Positions 17,905 through 25,497 of a stretch of 34,540 nt of DNA are shown here, piece after piece; positions within the stretch are counted from its first letter, which is position 1; each line of letters opens with the position of its first letter. The translations under genes and the position numbers were made by a program. The notes beneath the pieces are model-generated. The model made no database searches. It was not told the origin of the DNA and was given only the letters and a program-made list of their open reading frames with translations. Source of the DNA: TMED27 sp963922705 (GTDB lineage: Bacteria; Pseudomonadota; Alphaproteobacteria; Micavibrionales; Micavibrionaceae); the NCBI GenBank assembly GCA_963922705.1, contig CAWUJS010000013.1, forward strand, positions 1 to 34,540. Direction: 5' to 3'.

Positions 17905-18519
17905 ATGAATATCGATCTATTATTCACTGAAGACGGCGAAGCGGGGCTTATTTGCAGTCAAAACCCTGTTAAAAAATCAGTTGGTATAACGTTTGACACA
18001 CAAACGGGAATTTTGACGGCAGAATATGCTGATATGGATTTTTTGGAATTGAATGTCCCGGTGGACGCAGAATTTTATGCTGCGCTCGATAGAAACCAAA
18101 AAATTCACATTGGCGCCGTGAAAAACGGAAATATTTCTCAAGCCTACCAAATACCATTTATGTTTCTGGATGACCCATATCGCACAGAAAATATGTGTAA
18201 AATACAGGAACTCCCTAACCCCTTGCAAGCATTTGAATTTTTTGTAAAATCTTGTGTCACTGGGCAGCCTGTTCACCGCGAAGATTTAGGTGATGAGGAT
18301 ACAATGGGCTGTATACTTGGTGATGCCATTCCAGCAAGTTTGCAATTTGCACCGCATCTTGCACGCCGTGTTCAGATGGAAGCTGGGCCGAAAGCCATGC
18401 CAACACTTAATCTTGGCCCATCTGCACCGGGGCTTGGTTCCAGCTCTGGACCTTCAGCGTCCCCAACCCCACCGCGCGGGACATATAATACAGACCCTCG
18501 AAAGCGGAATGAAGACTAG
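17905..18519 (+). CDS. Hypothetical protein with Pro/Ser/Gly-rich C-terminal tail
   Basis: I do not recognise this 204-residue protein. It has no signal peptide or membrane helix. Residues 1-155 look like a folded, beta-rich domain (alternating hydrophobics such as GITFDTQTGILTAEY and QIPFMFLDDPY). Residues 161-204 form a tail rich in Pro, Ser and Gly that ends in charged residues (RKRNED), likely disordered. It has three cysteines without a metal-site pattern. The coding frame is open throughout and codon use resembles its neighbours. It is convergent with the AAA+ gene, whose stop is only 9 bases away, so the pair could regulate one another through overlapping 3' ends or simply be adjacent. 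Confidence 0.7.
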   Translation: MNIDLLFTEDGEAGLICSQNPVKKSVGITFDTQTGILTAEYADMDFLELNVPVDAEFYAALDRNQKIHIGAVKNGNISQAYQIPFMFLDDPYRTENMCKIQELPNPLQAFEFFVKSCVTGQPVHREDLGDEDTMGCILGDAIPASLQFAPHLARRVQMEAGPKAMPTLNLGPSAPGLGSSSGPSASPTPPRGTYNTDPRKRNED

Positions 18520-18528
18520 GGTCTGAAT

Positions 18529-19485
18529 CTAAATAAAGTAAGTGTGACCTTGGGCCTCGACTTCCTCAACATGCTTATGAATGCGCGCCACAAGCTTCTC
18601 ATCATGCAAAGCCTGCTTATTTAAGCCAGTCTCACGCCCGGTCATATAATAGATTGAGTCCATGCTCAAATCTGAGTCTTTACCATGCATTTTGACATGG
18701 TATGCCATGGATGAATCCAGCGTAATAATCGATTTATCCGGCTGGTTACGCTTTCTCATATGCTCATTCGTAAGGTAAACAATTAACATCAAAGAGAAAT
18801 TTGATACCTTAACGCCGTGATGCTCTTCATGACCTTTGCGTACTGCTTTCATAATGTTATAAGTTTCGACAGTATTTGGCACGCTGAGGAAAACTTTTTG
18901 AAAACGCCGCTCAAGCGCGGCATCTTCAGCAACATACATCCGGAATTCATCCAACGTTGTTGCACCAATGACCAATAAATCCCCAGCGGTTAAATAGGGT
19001 TTCATCACATCAGATAGGCCTGCATATGAGCTGCCTTTACAATTAGGCATGATTTGGTGAATTTCGTCGATAAACAACAGGAATCTGGGGTTATTCGGGT
19101 TGTGATAGCGTTCTGCCGCTCCCTTACAAAGGGGAATAAAGCGCTCCTGAAATTCTGCTGGTGAGTTTGTCCCGGCTGCCATGCGAGCAAGATCAATTTC
19201 GAGGACACGCGCATCCAGCAAATAATCCGGCACATCTTCATCAGCAATTTTTTGCGCAAGTGCGACAACCATTGCTGTTTTACCAACCCCGGCAGGCGCA
19301 AGAAGAACCGCATTCTTACGGCCTTTTTGTAGCAGTATTAGAACTGTTTCATCAACTTCACGATCACGACCAGTAATAGGGCCAAAACGCCCAGCCTTTG
19401 CAAGTTGTGTAAAATCATTACAATATGCTGTAATTAAATCCTCAAGCTCACCATTTGTTACCAGATATTGCCACTGTTCACTCAT
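18529..19485 (-). CDS. Single-domain AAA+ ATPase related to ClpA/ClpB D1
   Basis: This 318-residue protein matches the first AAA+ module of Clp/Hsp100 unfoldases: Walker A APAGVGKTA (63-71), Walker B LLFIDEIH (136-143), sensor 1 GATT (174-177) and the arginine-finger segment ALERRFQKV (190-198). It has no Clp N-domain, no M-domain, no second AAA+ module and no ClpP-binding loop. The ClpA pore-loop segment GxKYRGEF is here GTNSPAEF (105-112), so the substrate-gripping Tyr is lost while the ATPase residues stay. It is therefore more likely a remodelling or switch ATPase than a threading unfoldase. The start at 19485 is 209 bases from recF. Its substrate is unknown; the convergent 17905 gene is the only other unrecognised protein nearby. 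Confidence 0.88.
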   Translation of the reverse strand: MSEQWQYLVTNGELEDLITAYCNDFTQLAKAGRFGPITGRDREVDETVLILLQKGRKNAVLLAPAGVGKTAMVVALAQKIADEDVPDYLLDARVLEIDLARMAAGTNSPAEFQERFIPLCKGAAERYHNPNNPRFLLFIDEIHQIMPNCKGSSYAGLSDVMKPYLTAGDLLVIGATTLDEFRMYVAEDAALERRFQKVFLSVPNTVETYNIMKAVRKGHEEHHGVKVSNFSLMLIVYLTNEHMRKRNQPDKSIITLDSSMAYHVKMHGKDSDLSMDSIYYMTGRETGLNKQALHDEKLVARIHKHVEEVEAQGHTYFI

Positions 19486-19660
19486 AATTTTTGTCCATTT
19501 GATTAAAAATTAATAAAGACACGCAGTTAGTTAAAAAAATAAAGTATATCGTCTCTTAAACTATAAGAATAGAGGGTTAAGGAAAAGTTTAAGTCTTATG
19601 GTTTTCAATACTGTCGTTTCTTTTTTGAAAATCTTAAAGGGTTACTTTTTTATGATAGTT

Positions 19661-19688
19661 TTGACTCTGGGTATGCTATCGCTACAAT
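19661..19688 (+). promoter_or_regulatory. Candidate sigma-70-type promoter just before recF
   Basis: TTGACT at 19661-19666 and TACAAT at 19683-19688 are separated by 16 bases. If used, transcription would start at or within a few bases of the recF ATG (19695), giving a leaderless or nearly leaderless message, although AGGA at 19690-19693 abuts the ATG. The rest of the 19486-19694 gap is AT-rich with no gene or hairpin that I can support. Confidence 0.35.
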
Positions 19689-19694
19689 TAGGAT

Positions 19695-20813
19695 ATGTCT
19701 TATTTGTGTTCTCTAAACCTCTCACATTTTCGCTGTTATAATAATGCCCGCCTGGAGAGTATATCGAACGGCCTTATAGTGTTGCATGGAGCAAACGGAG
19801 TAGGAAAAACAAATATTTTAGAGGCAATATCGCTGCTTTCCCCAGGGCGGGGTTTGCGCGGTGCAAAGGTTATGGAGATGCAATCTATCCATTCCAAAAA
19901 GCCATGGGCTGTAGCAGGAGAACTCACCACCGATTATGGCTGCATAAGGCTTGGTACAGGCCTTGATGCTGCAACGGAAAAGCGCATTATTCGGGTGAAC
20001 GGGCAAACTGCACGCGGACAATCGGCGCTGGGTGAGCATATGATCTGTGTCTGGCTAACGCCGCAAATGGATCGCTTATTTTTGGATGCAGCTTCCCATC
20101 GGCGACGCTTTTTAGACCGGCTTATCTTTGCTTTTGATCCCGGGCATTCAGGGCGTGTCACGCGCTATGAAAATGCCATGCGCCAGCGTTCGAAATTGCT
20201 GCAAAATAGCGGCGATTCAACTTGGATTACAGGACTAGAAGCGCAAATGGCGGAAACGGGCTGTGCAATTGCAGCTGCGCGGCTTGATTTTGTCGCGCGT
20301 CTTCAGGCCGCTTGCGATAAATCTGCAAGTAGTTTTTTTCCGCGTGCGCTGCTGGCAGCGCATGGTATGGTGGAAGAAAATTTACAAAAAATATCTGCGC
20401 TAGAGGCAGAAGAAAACTTTGCCAAGCAACTCTATGAGGCAAGAAAACGCGATGCAATTACTGGCGGCGCAGCGGCAGGCCCGCATAAATCAGATCTGCA
20501 TGTAGTATACGCCGAAAAAAACATGGCGGCAGCTCAATGCTCAACTGGTGAACAAAAAGCGCTTTTAATTGGAATTATTCTGGCGCATGCGGCACTCATT
20601 CAAGCAGAGCGCGGTGCACCGCCAATATTATTGCTCGATGAAGTTGCCGCGCATTTGGATGAAAATCGACGTCAGGCGCTTTATGAATTGCTAGAGAAAC
20701 TTGGCGGGCAAGTTTGGCTAACAGGGACGGATTATAATTTATTTTCAGCGATTAAGGGCAAAGCACAGTTTTTAAAAGTCAAAAATGGAAATATAACTCC
20801 ACTTTATGACTAA
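19695..20813 (+). CDS. recF: DNA replication and repair protein RecF
   Basis: RecF is an SMC-like ATPase that acts with RecO and RecR to load RecA at gaps. The 372-residue protein begins with the family-type LNLSHFRCYNNARL. It has Walker A LHGANGVGKTNILEAI (about 29-44), the ABC signature STGEQKALLIG and Walker B PPILLLDEVAAHLDENRR near the C-terminus. Length is normal. The gene is not next to dnaA, dnaN or gyrB, its classic partners, but shares its strand with lolA and recR. That places two members of the RecFOR pathway 0.7 kb apart, with lolA between them. Confidence 0.96.
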   Translation: MSYLCSLNLSHFRCYNNARLESISNGLIVLHGANGVGKTNILEAISLLSPGRGLRGAKVMEMQSIHSKKPWAVAGELTTDYGCIRLGTGLDAATEKRIIRVNGQTARGQSALGEHMICVWLTPQMDRLFLDAASHRRRFLDRLIFAFDPGHSGRVTRYENAMRQRSKLLQNSGDSTWITGLEAQMAETGCAIAAARLDFVARLQAACDKSASSFFPRALLAAHGMVEENLQKISALEAEENFAKQLYEARKRDAITGGAAAGPHKSDLHVVYAEKNMAAAQCSTGEQKALLIGIILAHAALIQAERGAPPILLLDEVAAHLDENRRQALYELLEKLGGQVWLTGTDYNLFSAIKGKAQFLKVKNGNITPLYD

Positions 20814-20878
20814 TTTTAATTCATAAAAAATATATCAAAGGGTTTGCAAATACACTTTCGTACATTAAGGATATGAGC

Positions 20879-21493
20879 ATGAAAAATCTTATTATTCTAA
20901 CCTTAAGTATTATTGCTTTGGCATTCTCTTCAAATGCGCATGCGGAGTCTTTAAAGGCTGAAATTAAAAAGGTTGAGGCATATTTACAAGATCTCAAATC
21001 CGCACGAGCGCGCTTTGTGCAAACAACGCATGACGGTACACAGCTTGTCGGAACATTTTATCTCCAGCGCCCTGGAAAATTAAGATTTGAATATGACCCC
21101 CCGATTGAGGATTTTGTCGTCGCAGATGGCTTGTTCATTTATTTCTACGATGCGGAATTGGGCGAGCAAACAAATGCGCCAATCGGACAAACATTGGCTG
21201 ACTTTTTCCTGCGTAAAAATCTGAAACTAGAAGGGGATATTGAAGTAGAAGATATTAAAGAAGGCGGCGGTTTTTTACAGGTCAAACTGATCCAGACTGC
21301 TGATCCCGACGCCGGATCATTAACACTGGGCTTTAAGCAAGAGCCTTTTGAGCTAAATAAGTGGCGCGTTATTGACGGTCAGGGCTTGATAACGGAAATA
21401 GAGCTATTCTATTTTAAAGAAGGTATCAAACATCCGAATGATCTTTTTATTTATAAAGACCCTAAACCCACAAAAAAACCTTTTAATCAATAA
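20879..21493 (+). CDS. lolA: Outer-membrane lipoprotein carrier protein LolA
   Basis: LolA carries lipoproteins across the periplasm from LolCDE to the outer membrane. The 204-residue product has a signal peptide (MKNLIILTLSIIALAFSSNAHA). Family features follow: ARFVQTTHDGTQLVGTFYLQRPGKLRFEYDPP, here split by ordinary variation, and the later FVVADGLFIYFYD and PIGQTLADFFL blocks. The ATG at 20879 is preferred to the one two codons upstream (20873), because AAGGAT sits about 6 bases before it and only 0-1 base before the first. It lies 65 bases after recF. The usual alphaproteobacterial neighbour ftsK is absent. I am confident of the LolA family; the essential partner lolB is often missing in this class. 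Confidence 0.93.
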   Translation: MKNLIILTLSIIALAFSSNAHAESLKAEIKKVEAYLQDLKSARARFVQTTHDGTQLVGTFYLQRPGKLRFEYDPPIEDFVVADGLFIYFYDAELGEQTNAPIGQTLADFFLRKNLKLEGDIEVEDIKEGGGFLQVKLIQTADPDAGSLTLGFKQEPFELNKWRVIDGQGLITEIELFYFKEGIKHPNDLFIYKDPKPTKKPFNQ

Positions 21494-21508
21494 AAGTATA
21501 TTAACATT

Positions 21509-22105
21509 ATGCATCAAGACGGCCCGCTTTATCATCTGATCAAAATGCTGGGAGGCCTTCCGGGACTTGGGAATCGTTCTGCACGCCGCATTGCATTGCA
21601 TTTACTTAATCAAAAATCAACTTTGATGATACCTCTGGCCAATGCGCTACAGAATACTGCAGAGAATATTAAGCCGTGTCATATATGTGGAAATTTAGAC
21701 ATTCATGATCCGTGTAGTATTTGCATTGATCCCAAGCGGGATTCATCCAAAATATGTGTTGTCGCGCAGGTTAGCGATCTTTGGGCTATTGAACGTACAT
21801 CGGCTTACAAAGGGGGATATCATGTTTTGGGCGGCCTTTTATCCGCGCTCGATGGGATTGGTCCGGATCAGCTTAATCTTGAAAAATTAGTAACACGTAC
21901 AGCTAGTGAAAAACCGCAAGAGATCATTTTAGCCTTGAGTGCAACAGTCGACGGGCAATCGACTGCGCACATGATTAGTGATAGATTACAAGGCTTTGAT
22001 GTTAAAATAACACACCTTGCTCATGGCGTTCCAGTCGGGGGGGAGCTGGATTATTTGGACGATGGCACTATTGCTACAGCGCTTCGATCAAGAAAAACGG
22101 ATTGA
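21509..22105 (+). CDS. recR: Recombination mediator RecR
   Basis: RecR forms a DNA-clamping ring and joins RecO or RecF in gap repair. The 198-residue protein shows the helix-hairpin-helix at the N-terminus (LGGLPGLGNRSARRIALHLL) and a four-Cys zinc finger (CHICGNLDIHDPCSIC, about residues 57-72). The Toprim domain begins ICVVAQVSDLWAIERT and contains YHVLGG. Length is standard. It starts 15 bases after lolA, which suggests co-transcription. The common dnaX-ybaB-recR context is not present. Confidence 0.97.
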   Translation: MHQDGPLYHLIKMLGGLPGLGNRSARRIALHLLNQKSTLMIPLANALQNTAENIKPCHICGNLDIHDPCSICIDPKRDSSKICVVAQVSDLWAIERTSAYKGGYHVLGGLLSALDGIGPDQLNLEKLVTRTASEKPQEIILALSATVDGQSTAHMISDRLQGFDVKITHLAHGVPVGGELDYLDDGTIATALRSRKTD

Positions 22106-22112
22106 TATATTG

Positions 22113-22134
22113 ATACTACACGTTTGTGAAGTAT
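22113..22134 (+). terminator. Hairpin after recR, possible weak terminator
   Basis: A 22-base dyad (ATACT..AGTAT with an inner CAC..GTG, one mismatch, 4-base loop) begins 8 bases after the recR stop. The following run of T is about 16 bases away (GATTTTT at about 22148), so it is not a canonical intrinsic terminator. It could be a processing or stability hairpin. Confidence 0.3.
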
Positions 22135-22187
22135 TGCAGATTTGTCCGATTTTTAAATTGAATGACTATATATACATCATCCTACTA

Positions 22188-22214
22188 TAAAAAAGGCGCC
22201 ATTTAGGCACCTAA
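22188..22214 (-). terminator. Intrinsic terminator of the small lipoprotein gene
   Basis: Read on the minus strand, AGGTGCC, a 5-base loop and GGCGCCT pair over 7 bp (one G-U wobble), and a run of six T follows directly. It lies about 30 bases after the lipoprotein stop at 22245. The plus-strand version has a C-A mismatch and no T run, so it serves the minus strand. Confidence 0.75.
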
Positions 22215-22244
22215 TTTTCGAATTATATACGTATTACTTGTAAG

Positions 22245-22451
22245 TTACTTTGTTTGAACTTCACGGAATACACGCTCTGCACGAACTGGAGCTGGTCTAG
22301 GTGCCGCTGCAACAGGTTCTGGACTATAACCTGCGGTACGCTCATCTGCATATGGCGGCGCAGTGTCAACGTTACCTGATCCTGTCGTTTCGCAGGCTGA
22401 TAATGTAGCTGCGGAGCCGATAATAGCGATAGTTGCAATTAACTTTTTCAT
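22245..22451 (-). CDS. Small lipoprotein, unknown function
   Basis: The 68-residue protein starts MKKLIATIAIIGSAATLSAC, a lipoprotein signal peptide with lipobox LSAC, so Cys20 would be lipid-modified. The remaining 48 residues are Pro/Ala/Arg-rich, without a recognisable fold. Asp is not at +2 (the next residue is Glu), so outer-membrane sorting is likely but not certain. AAGGAT about 8 bases before the ATG is a good ribosome binding site and an intrinsic terminator follows, so it is a real single-gene unit. It stands after nusG, where rplK is normally found. It resembles entericidin-type small lipoproteins only in size. Confidence 0.8.
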   Translation of the reverse strand: MKKLIATIAIIGSAATLSACETTGSGNVDTAPPYADERTAGYSPEPVAAAPRPAPVRAERVFREVQTK

Positions 22452-22556
22452 GTTTTTAATCCTTAGTCTATAGTTGTTGAACTCAAGAAAGCTTCTAAAT
22501 TTATCTATCCCTTATACACAATTGAAACCAGTTTGCACATATTTTTTCAACTTTTT

Positions 22557-23093
22557 TTAAACTTTCTCAACTTGTGCGTATTCAAGCTCTACAGGTGTTG
22601 CGCGGCCAAAGATCGAAACTGAGACTTTGAGCTTTGATTTTTCTTCATCGATTTCTTCTACAGTACCGTTAAATGACGCAAATGGTCCATCTGTCACTTT
22701 TACTTCCTCTCCGATATCATAGATAACACTCGGACGCGGACGATCGATCCCTTCCTGGACCTGATTCATAATTCTGTCTGCTTCGCGTTGGCTGATCGGC
22801 ACCGGCTTGTTGCCGCCCGCGCCTAAAAATCCGCTAACTTTCGGTGTGTCTTTGATTAGGTGCCAAACATTATCATCCAAATCCAGTTTAGCCAAAACAT
22901 AGCCGGGGAAGAATTTACGCTCCGTATTCACACGCTGCCCGCGCTTGACTTGTACAACTTCTTCGGTTGGTACAAGAATTTCTTCTATTTTGTCTTCCAG
23001 ACCCTGGCGAGCGGCTTTTTCTCTTACCGCTTCAGAGACCTTATTTTCAAAGCCGGAGTGAACGTGAATAACGTACCATTTTGCTGCTGACAT
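22557..23093 (-). CDS. nusG: Transcription termination/antitermination factor NusG
   Basis: NusG binds RNA polymerase, suppresses pausing, assists Rho and links transcription to the ribosome. The 178-residue protein has the NGN domain (KWYVIHVHSGFENKVSEAV; RKFFPGYVLAKLDLDDNVWH; then TPKVSGFLGAGGNKPVPI) and the C-terminal KOW domain (VKVTDGPFASFNGTVEEID and FGRATPVELEYAQVEKV). AGGA about 10 bases before the ATG supports the start. It lies 43 bases after secE, the normal pair. The ribosomal protein operon (rplK-rplA-rplJ-rplL) that nearly always follows is absent; the next gene is a small lipoprotein. Confidence 0.98.
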   Translation of the reverse strand: MSAAKWYVIHVHSGFENKVSEAVREKAARQGLEDKIEEILVPTEEVVQVKRGQRVNTERKFFPGYVLAKLDLDDNVWHLIKDTPKVSGFLGAGGNKPVPISQREADRIMNQVQEGIDRPRPSVIYDIGEEVKVTDGPFASFNGTVEEIDEEKSKLKVSVSIFGRATPVELEYAQVEKV

Positions 23094-23136
23094 TTTCTAA
23101 TTTCCTGTAATTTTTGTTTTGCACTTTTGTTTAAAT

Positions 23137-23361
23137 TTAAAAACCCATAATCTGTTGAACGCCCCAAGCCAATATTTGGTCGGCAAAATATAAAAATACC
23201 GCTGCGATAAACACCATAATGAACACTGCAACCGTGCTGACCGTTGTTTCTTGGCGAGTCGGCCAGGTAATCTTTTTCCCCTCTATTTTTACCTCTTTGA
23301 AAAAGCGGACGGGGTTAAATTTTTTCTTCTCTTTCGTCTTTGTTGTGCTTGGGGCAGCCAT
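23137..23361 (-). CDS. secE: Preprotein translocase subunit SecE
   Basis: SecE is the single-helix clamp of the SecYEG channel in the inner membrane. The 74-residue short form has the amphipathic segment NPVRFFKEVKIEGKKITWP and the conserved TRQET. One membrane helix follows (VAVFIMVFIAAVFLYFADQIL). The ATG at 23361 is chosen over that at 23367 because AAGGA at 23368-23372 would touch the first but is well spaced for the second. The tRNA-Trp gene that often precedes secE is not in the 238 bases upstream. Confidence 0.95.
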   Translation of the reverse strand: MAAPSTTKTKEKKKFNPVRFFKEVKIEGKKITWPTRQETTVSTVAVFIMVFIAAVFLYFADQILAWGVQQIMGF

Positions 23362-23599
23362 ATTCATTCCTTTAAATATCCTCTTTTGAGCATTGGCTCG
23401 TAACCTCTTAATATTTTTTGACTGAGGATCGGAAGCGACAATGCTTTTAGGGAACTTTTAGAACTTAGCGCAATTCATATATAAAGCGCAAGAGGGAATA
23501 TTGAATACACATCTCTTTTGCCTAAAGAATAAAAAAGCCTCATAGCTTCAGGGTTTTGAGAAGTTCGTGATGAATAAGCGGCCTGAATAAGAGGTAAAA
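23362..23599. other. Intergenic region between secE and the site-2 protease gene
   Basis: This 238-base gap holds no tRNA and no supported coding frame. On the minus strand it has a weak hairpin (CTCA..TGAG) followed by a run of six T at about 23530-23560, which may end the protease transcript. Closer to secE is CTTGCGC followed 17 bases later by TAAGT-like sequence (about 23460-23495), a possible secE-nusG promoter. Neither is strong enough to call on its own. Confidence 0.3.
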
Positions 23600-24922
23600 T
23601 TAGTCATTTTCACTCTGATCACTGGCCCATTCTTCGATTTTTTCAAGAGAGAAATCAATATAGCCGTAAAAATTATCCATATTTGCAACGAGCATGGATG
23701 AATATAGCAACGCGAAGGTAATAACGAACACTTTTGCGCGAAGTTTGTTTGAGACATTGCCCTTATGTATTTTAAGTAAGGTCTGATCAATAAGCTGTCC
23801 GCCATCCAAACTCGGGAATGGCAAGAGATTAATAAGCCCAATTGTAATGCTTGCCACTGCAAAGAGATGAAGGAGAGAATATATTTTATTGGCAATTTTT
23901 GTGTCTTCACCGCTAACGGCTGCTATATCCCGAATTTTGGTTCTGTCGATGGGAAAGATATGAAATGGGATCTTTAGAATATTGATGAATAGCTCTGAGG
24001 CATAATGAAAAGCTTTAAAGGCATTGTTTGGCAGATTGCCTTGCATATAAATATTGCCTGTTGTGCCTAAAAAAACAGAATCATAAAATGTGGAATCTTC
24101 ATCTAAAAGATCTTGATTGAGCTTTTCATTCAACAAAACATGATAAGGCATTTGTTTTTCCATCGGCGTTTTGACATTGATGGTGATGGGCCGGTTAAAA
24201 TTTTCTATGAATAATTTGCGCGCTAAATCCTGATCATCTGTAACATCAATACCGTTAATGGCCTCAATGGCTTCAAGGCTGAATGGCGCATGCTGCCACA
24301 TAACACCAAAACGAGCATTCTCTCTTTGTACGCCGCGAAAATCCTGATACTCAGCCCAGCCGGGCTTAATGGCAACATTAAAAACGTCTTCGCCGCGTTT
24401 GATGGTAAACATGCTTTCCACTTCACCGCGAGAATAGACATGCCGCCATATCTCAGCATGATTGCGTAGTGGAATATCATCGATGGCGATAAATTCATCT
24501 CCCGGTTTGATCCCTGCATTGTATGCTGGTAATCCCTCTTCAACGGCTACGATGCGATTTGGAACTGCAGGCTGTCCGACGAAGCAATAAAAGGCGAAAA
24601 ACAGGAACGGAATTGTCACAAAATTAATAAGAGGCCCAGCCAGGATAGTTATAATTTTCTGATGGAATGGCCGCATCTCTATATCGCGCAAATGAACATA
24701 GGCGGCAATTGGCCATAAGCGCAGTTGCCAATCAATGTTATTTGTCGTTATTTTAGATTTTAATAGCTTTCCACGGCCAATAACCACATCTTGGATGGGA
24801 ATTTTAAAGAAGCGGGCTGCTAGAAAGTGACCCATCTCATGAAGGAAAATGGCGCTTAACAGGATTAGAATATAGGCCGGTAAGGCCAAAAGATATTCAA
24901 ACTTAAAAAATGCATCATCCAT
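23600..24922 (-). CDS. Site-2 (M50, RseP/MmpA-type) membrane zinc metalloprotease
   Basis: This 440-residue membrane protein cuts substrates within the bilayer. Helix 1 carries HEMGH (about residues 28-32), the zinc and catalytic motif. A PDZ domain (about 125-215, with NAGIKPGDEFIAIDDIPL) follows, and the second zinc-ligand motif is LINLLPFPSLDGGQL (about 362-376). Length is normal for RseP. There is a second, degenerate-looking PDZ-like region before the last membrane segment. The gene lacks the usual dxr-rseP-bamA neighbourhood, so it may be a paralogue rather than the main RseP; rseP itself cannot be assigned safely. Its substrate, perhaps an anti-sigma factor or signal-peptide remnants, is unknown. 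Confidence 0.9.
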   Translation of the reverse strand: MDDAFFKFEYLLALPAYILILLSAIFLHEMGHFLAARFFKIPIQDVVIGRGKLLKSKITTNNIDWQLRLWPIAAYVHLRDIEMRPFHQKIITILAGPLINFVTIPFLFFAFYCFVGQPAVPNRIVAVEEGLPAYNAGIKPGDEFIAIDDIPLRNHAEIWRHVYSRGEVESMFTIKRGEDVFNVAIKPGWAEYQDFRGVQRENARFGVMWQHAPFSLEAIEAINGIDVTDDQDLARKLFIENFNRPITINVKTPMEKQMPYHVLLNEKLNQDLLDEDSTFYDSVFLGTTGNIYMQGNLPNNAFKAFHYASELFINILKIPFHIFPIDRTKIRDIAAVSGEDTKIANKIYSLLHLFAVASITIGLINLLPFPSLDGGQLIDQTLLKIHKGNVSNKLRAKVFVITFALLYSSMLVANMDNFYGYIDFSLEKIEEWASDQSEND

Positions 24923-25024
24923 GATTATATTTGAGCTGGAGGTTAGACTAGCAGCTTTATGTAGTAAATTTTAATTTTATGTGCTATCGTTGCCACGTTA
25001 TAATTCTATAGAAAGTAAAATGAG

Positions 25025-25354
25025 ATGGATACCTCTTTTATCGAAGATTTAAAATACAACGAAGCGGGATTAATCCCTGCCATTGCCCAACAACATGATA
25101 CAGGCGAGGTTCTCATGCTGGCCTGGATGAATCCAGAATCGATTGAGGAAACACTTAGAGGCGGTCATGTTTGTTACTGGTCACGCTCACGGCAGAATTT
25201 CTGGAAGAAAGGGGAAAGCTCCGGTAACATCCAAAAATTAGTTGAAATGCGCTATGATTGCGATTCTGACACTATATTAATGCAAGTTGATCAAACTGGA
25301 CCAGCCTGCCACACAGGCGCACCAAATTGCTTTTTTAACGTCGTTGATAGTTGA
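25025..25354 (+). CDS. hisI: Phosphoribosyl-AMP cyclohydrolase
   Basis: HisI opens the purine ring of phosphoribosyl-AMP in the third step of histidine synthesis. The 109-residue monofunctional form is usual in alphaproteobacteria (no HisE fusion). Motifs include VLMLAWMNPESIEETL, YWSRSRQNFWKKGESSGN and the metal site RYDCDSDTILMQVDQTGPACHTG followed by NCF, with its cysteines present. The ATG at 25025 gives the full domain. A TATAAT word at 24999-25004 could be its -10. No other his gene is near. Its stop overlaps a TTG of the next frame, but the next gene more likely starts further down. Confidence 0.96.
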   Translation: MDTSFIEDLKYNEAGLIPAIAQQHDTGEVLMLAWMNPESIEETLRGGHVCYWSRSRQNFWKKGESSGNIQKLVEMRYDCDSDTILMQVDQTGPACHTGAPNCFFNVVDS

Positions 25355-25497
25355 TCAAATATCATCCGTTTTTGCAGAGCGTTCTATATACCAATATTAA
25401 CGAAAAATTAAGTATCCTTATCTATTGTTATGGAATGGTACGGGTTTACGCATCTAATGAGACGCACAATGCTTTTCCTTCTCTGAAACAGGAATCA

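Noticed and set aside
23530..23560. Intrinsic terminator after the site-2 protease
   Set aside because: The T run is present on the minus strand, but the stem is weak (4 paired bases at each end with mismatches), so it is only mentioned in the intergenic note.
23362..23599. tRNA-Trp gene expected before secE
   Set aside because: No cloverleaf, anticodon arm or CCA-type end could be found in this gap on either strand.
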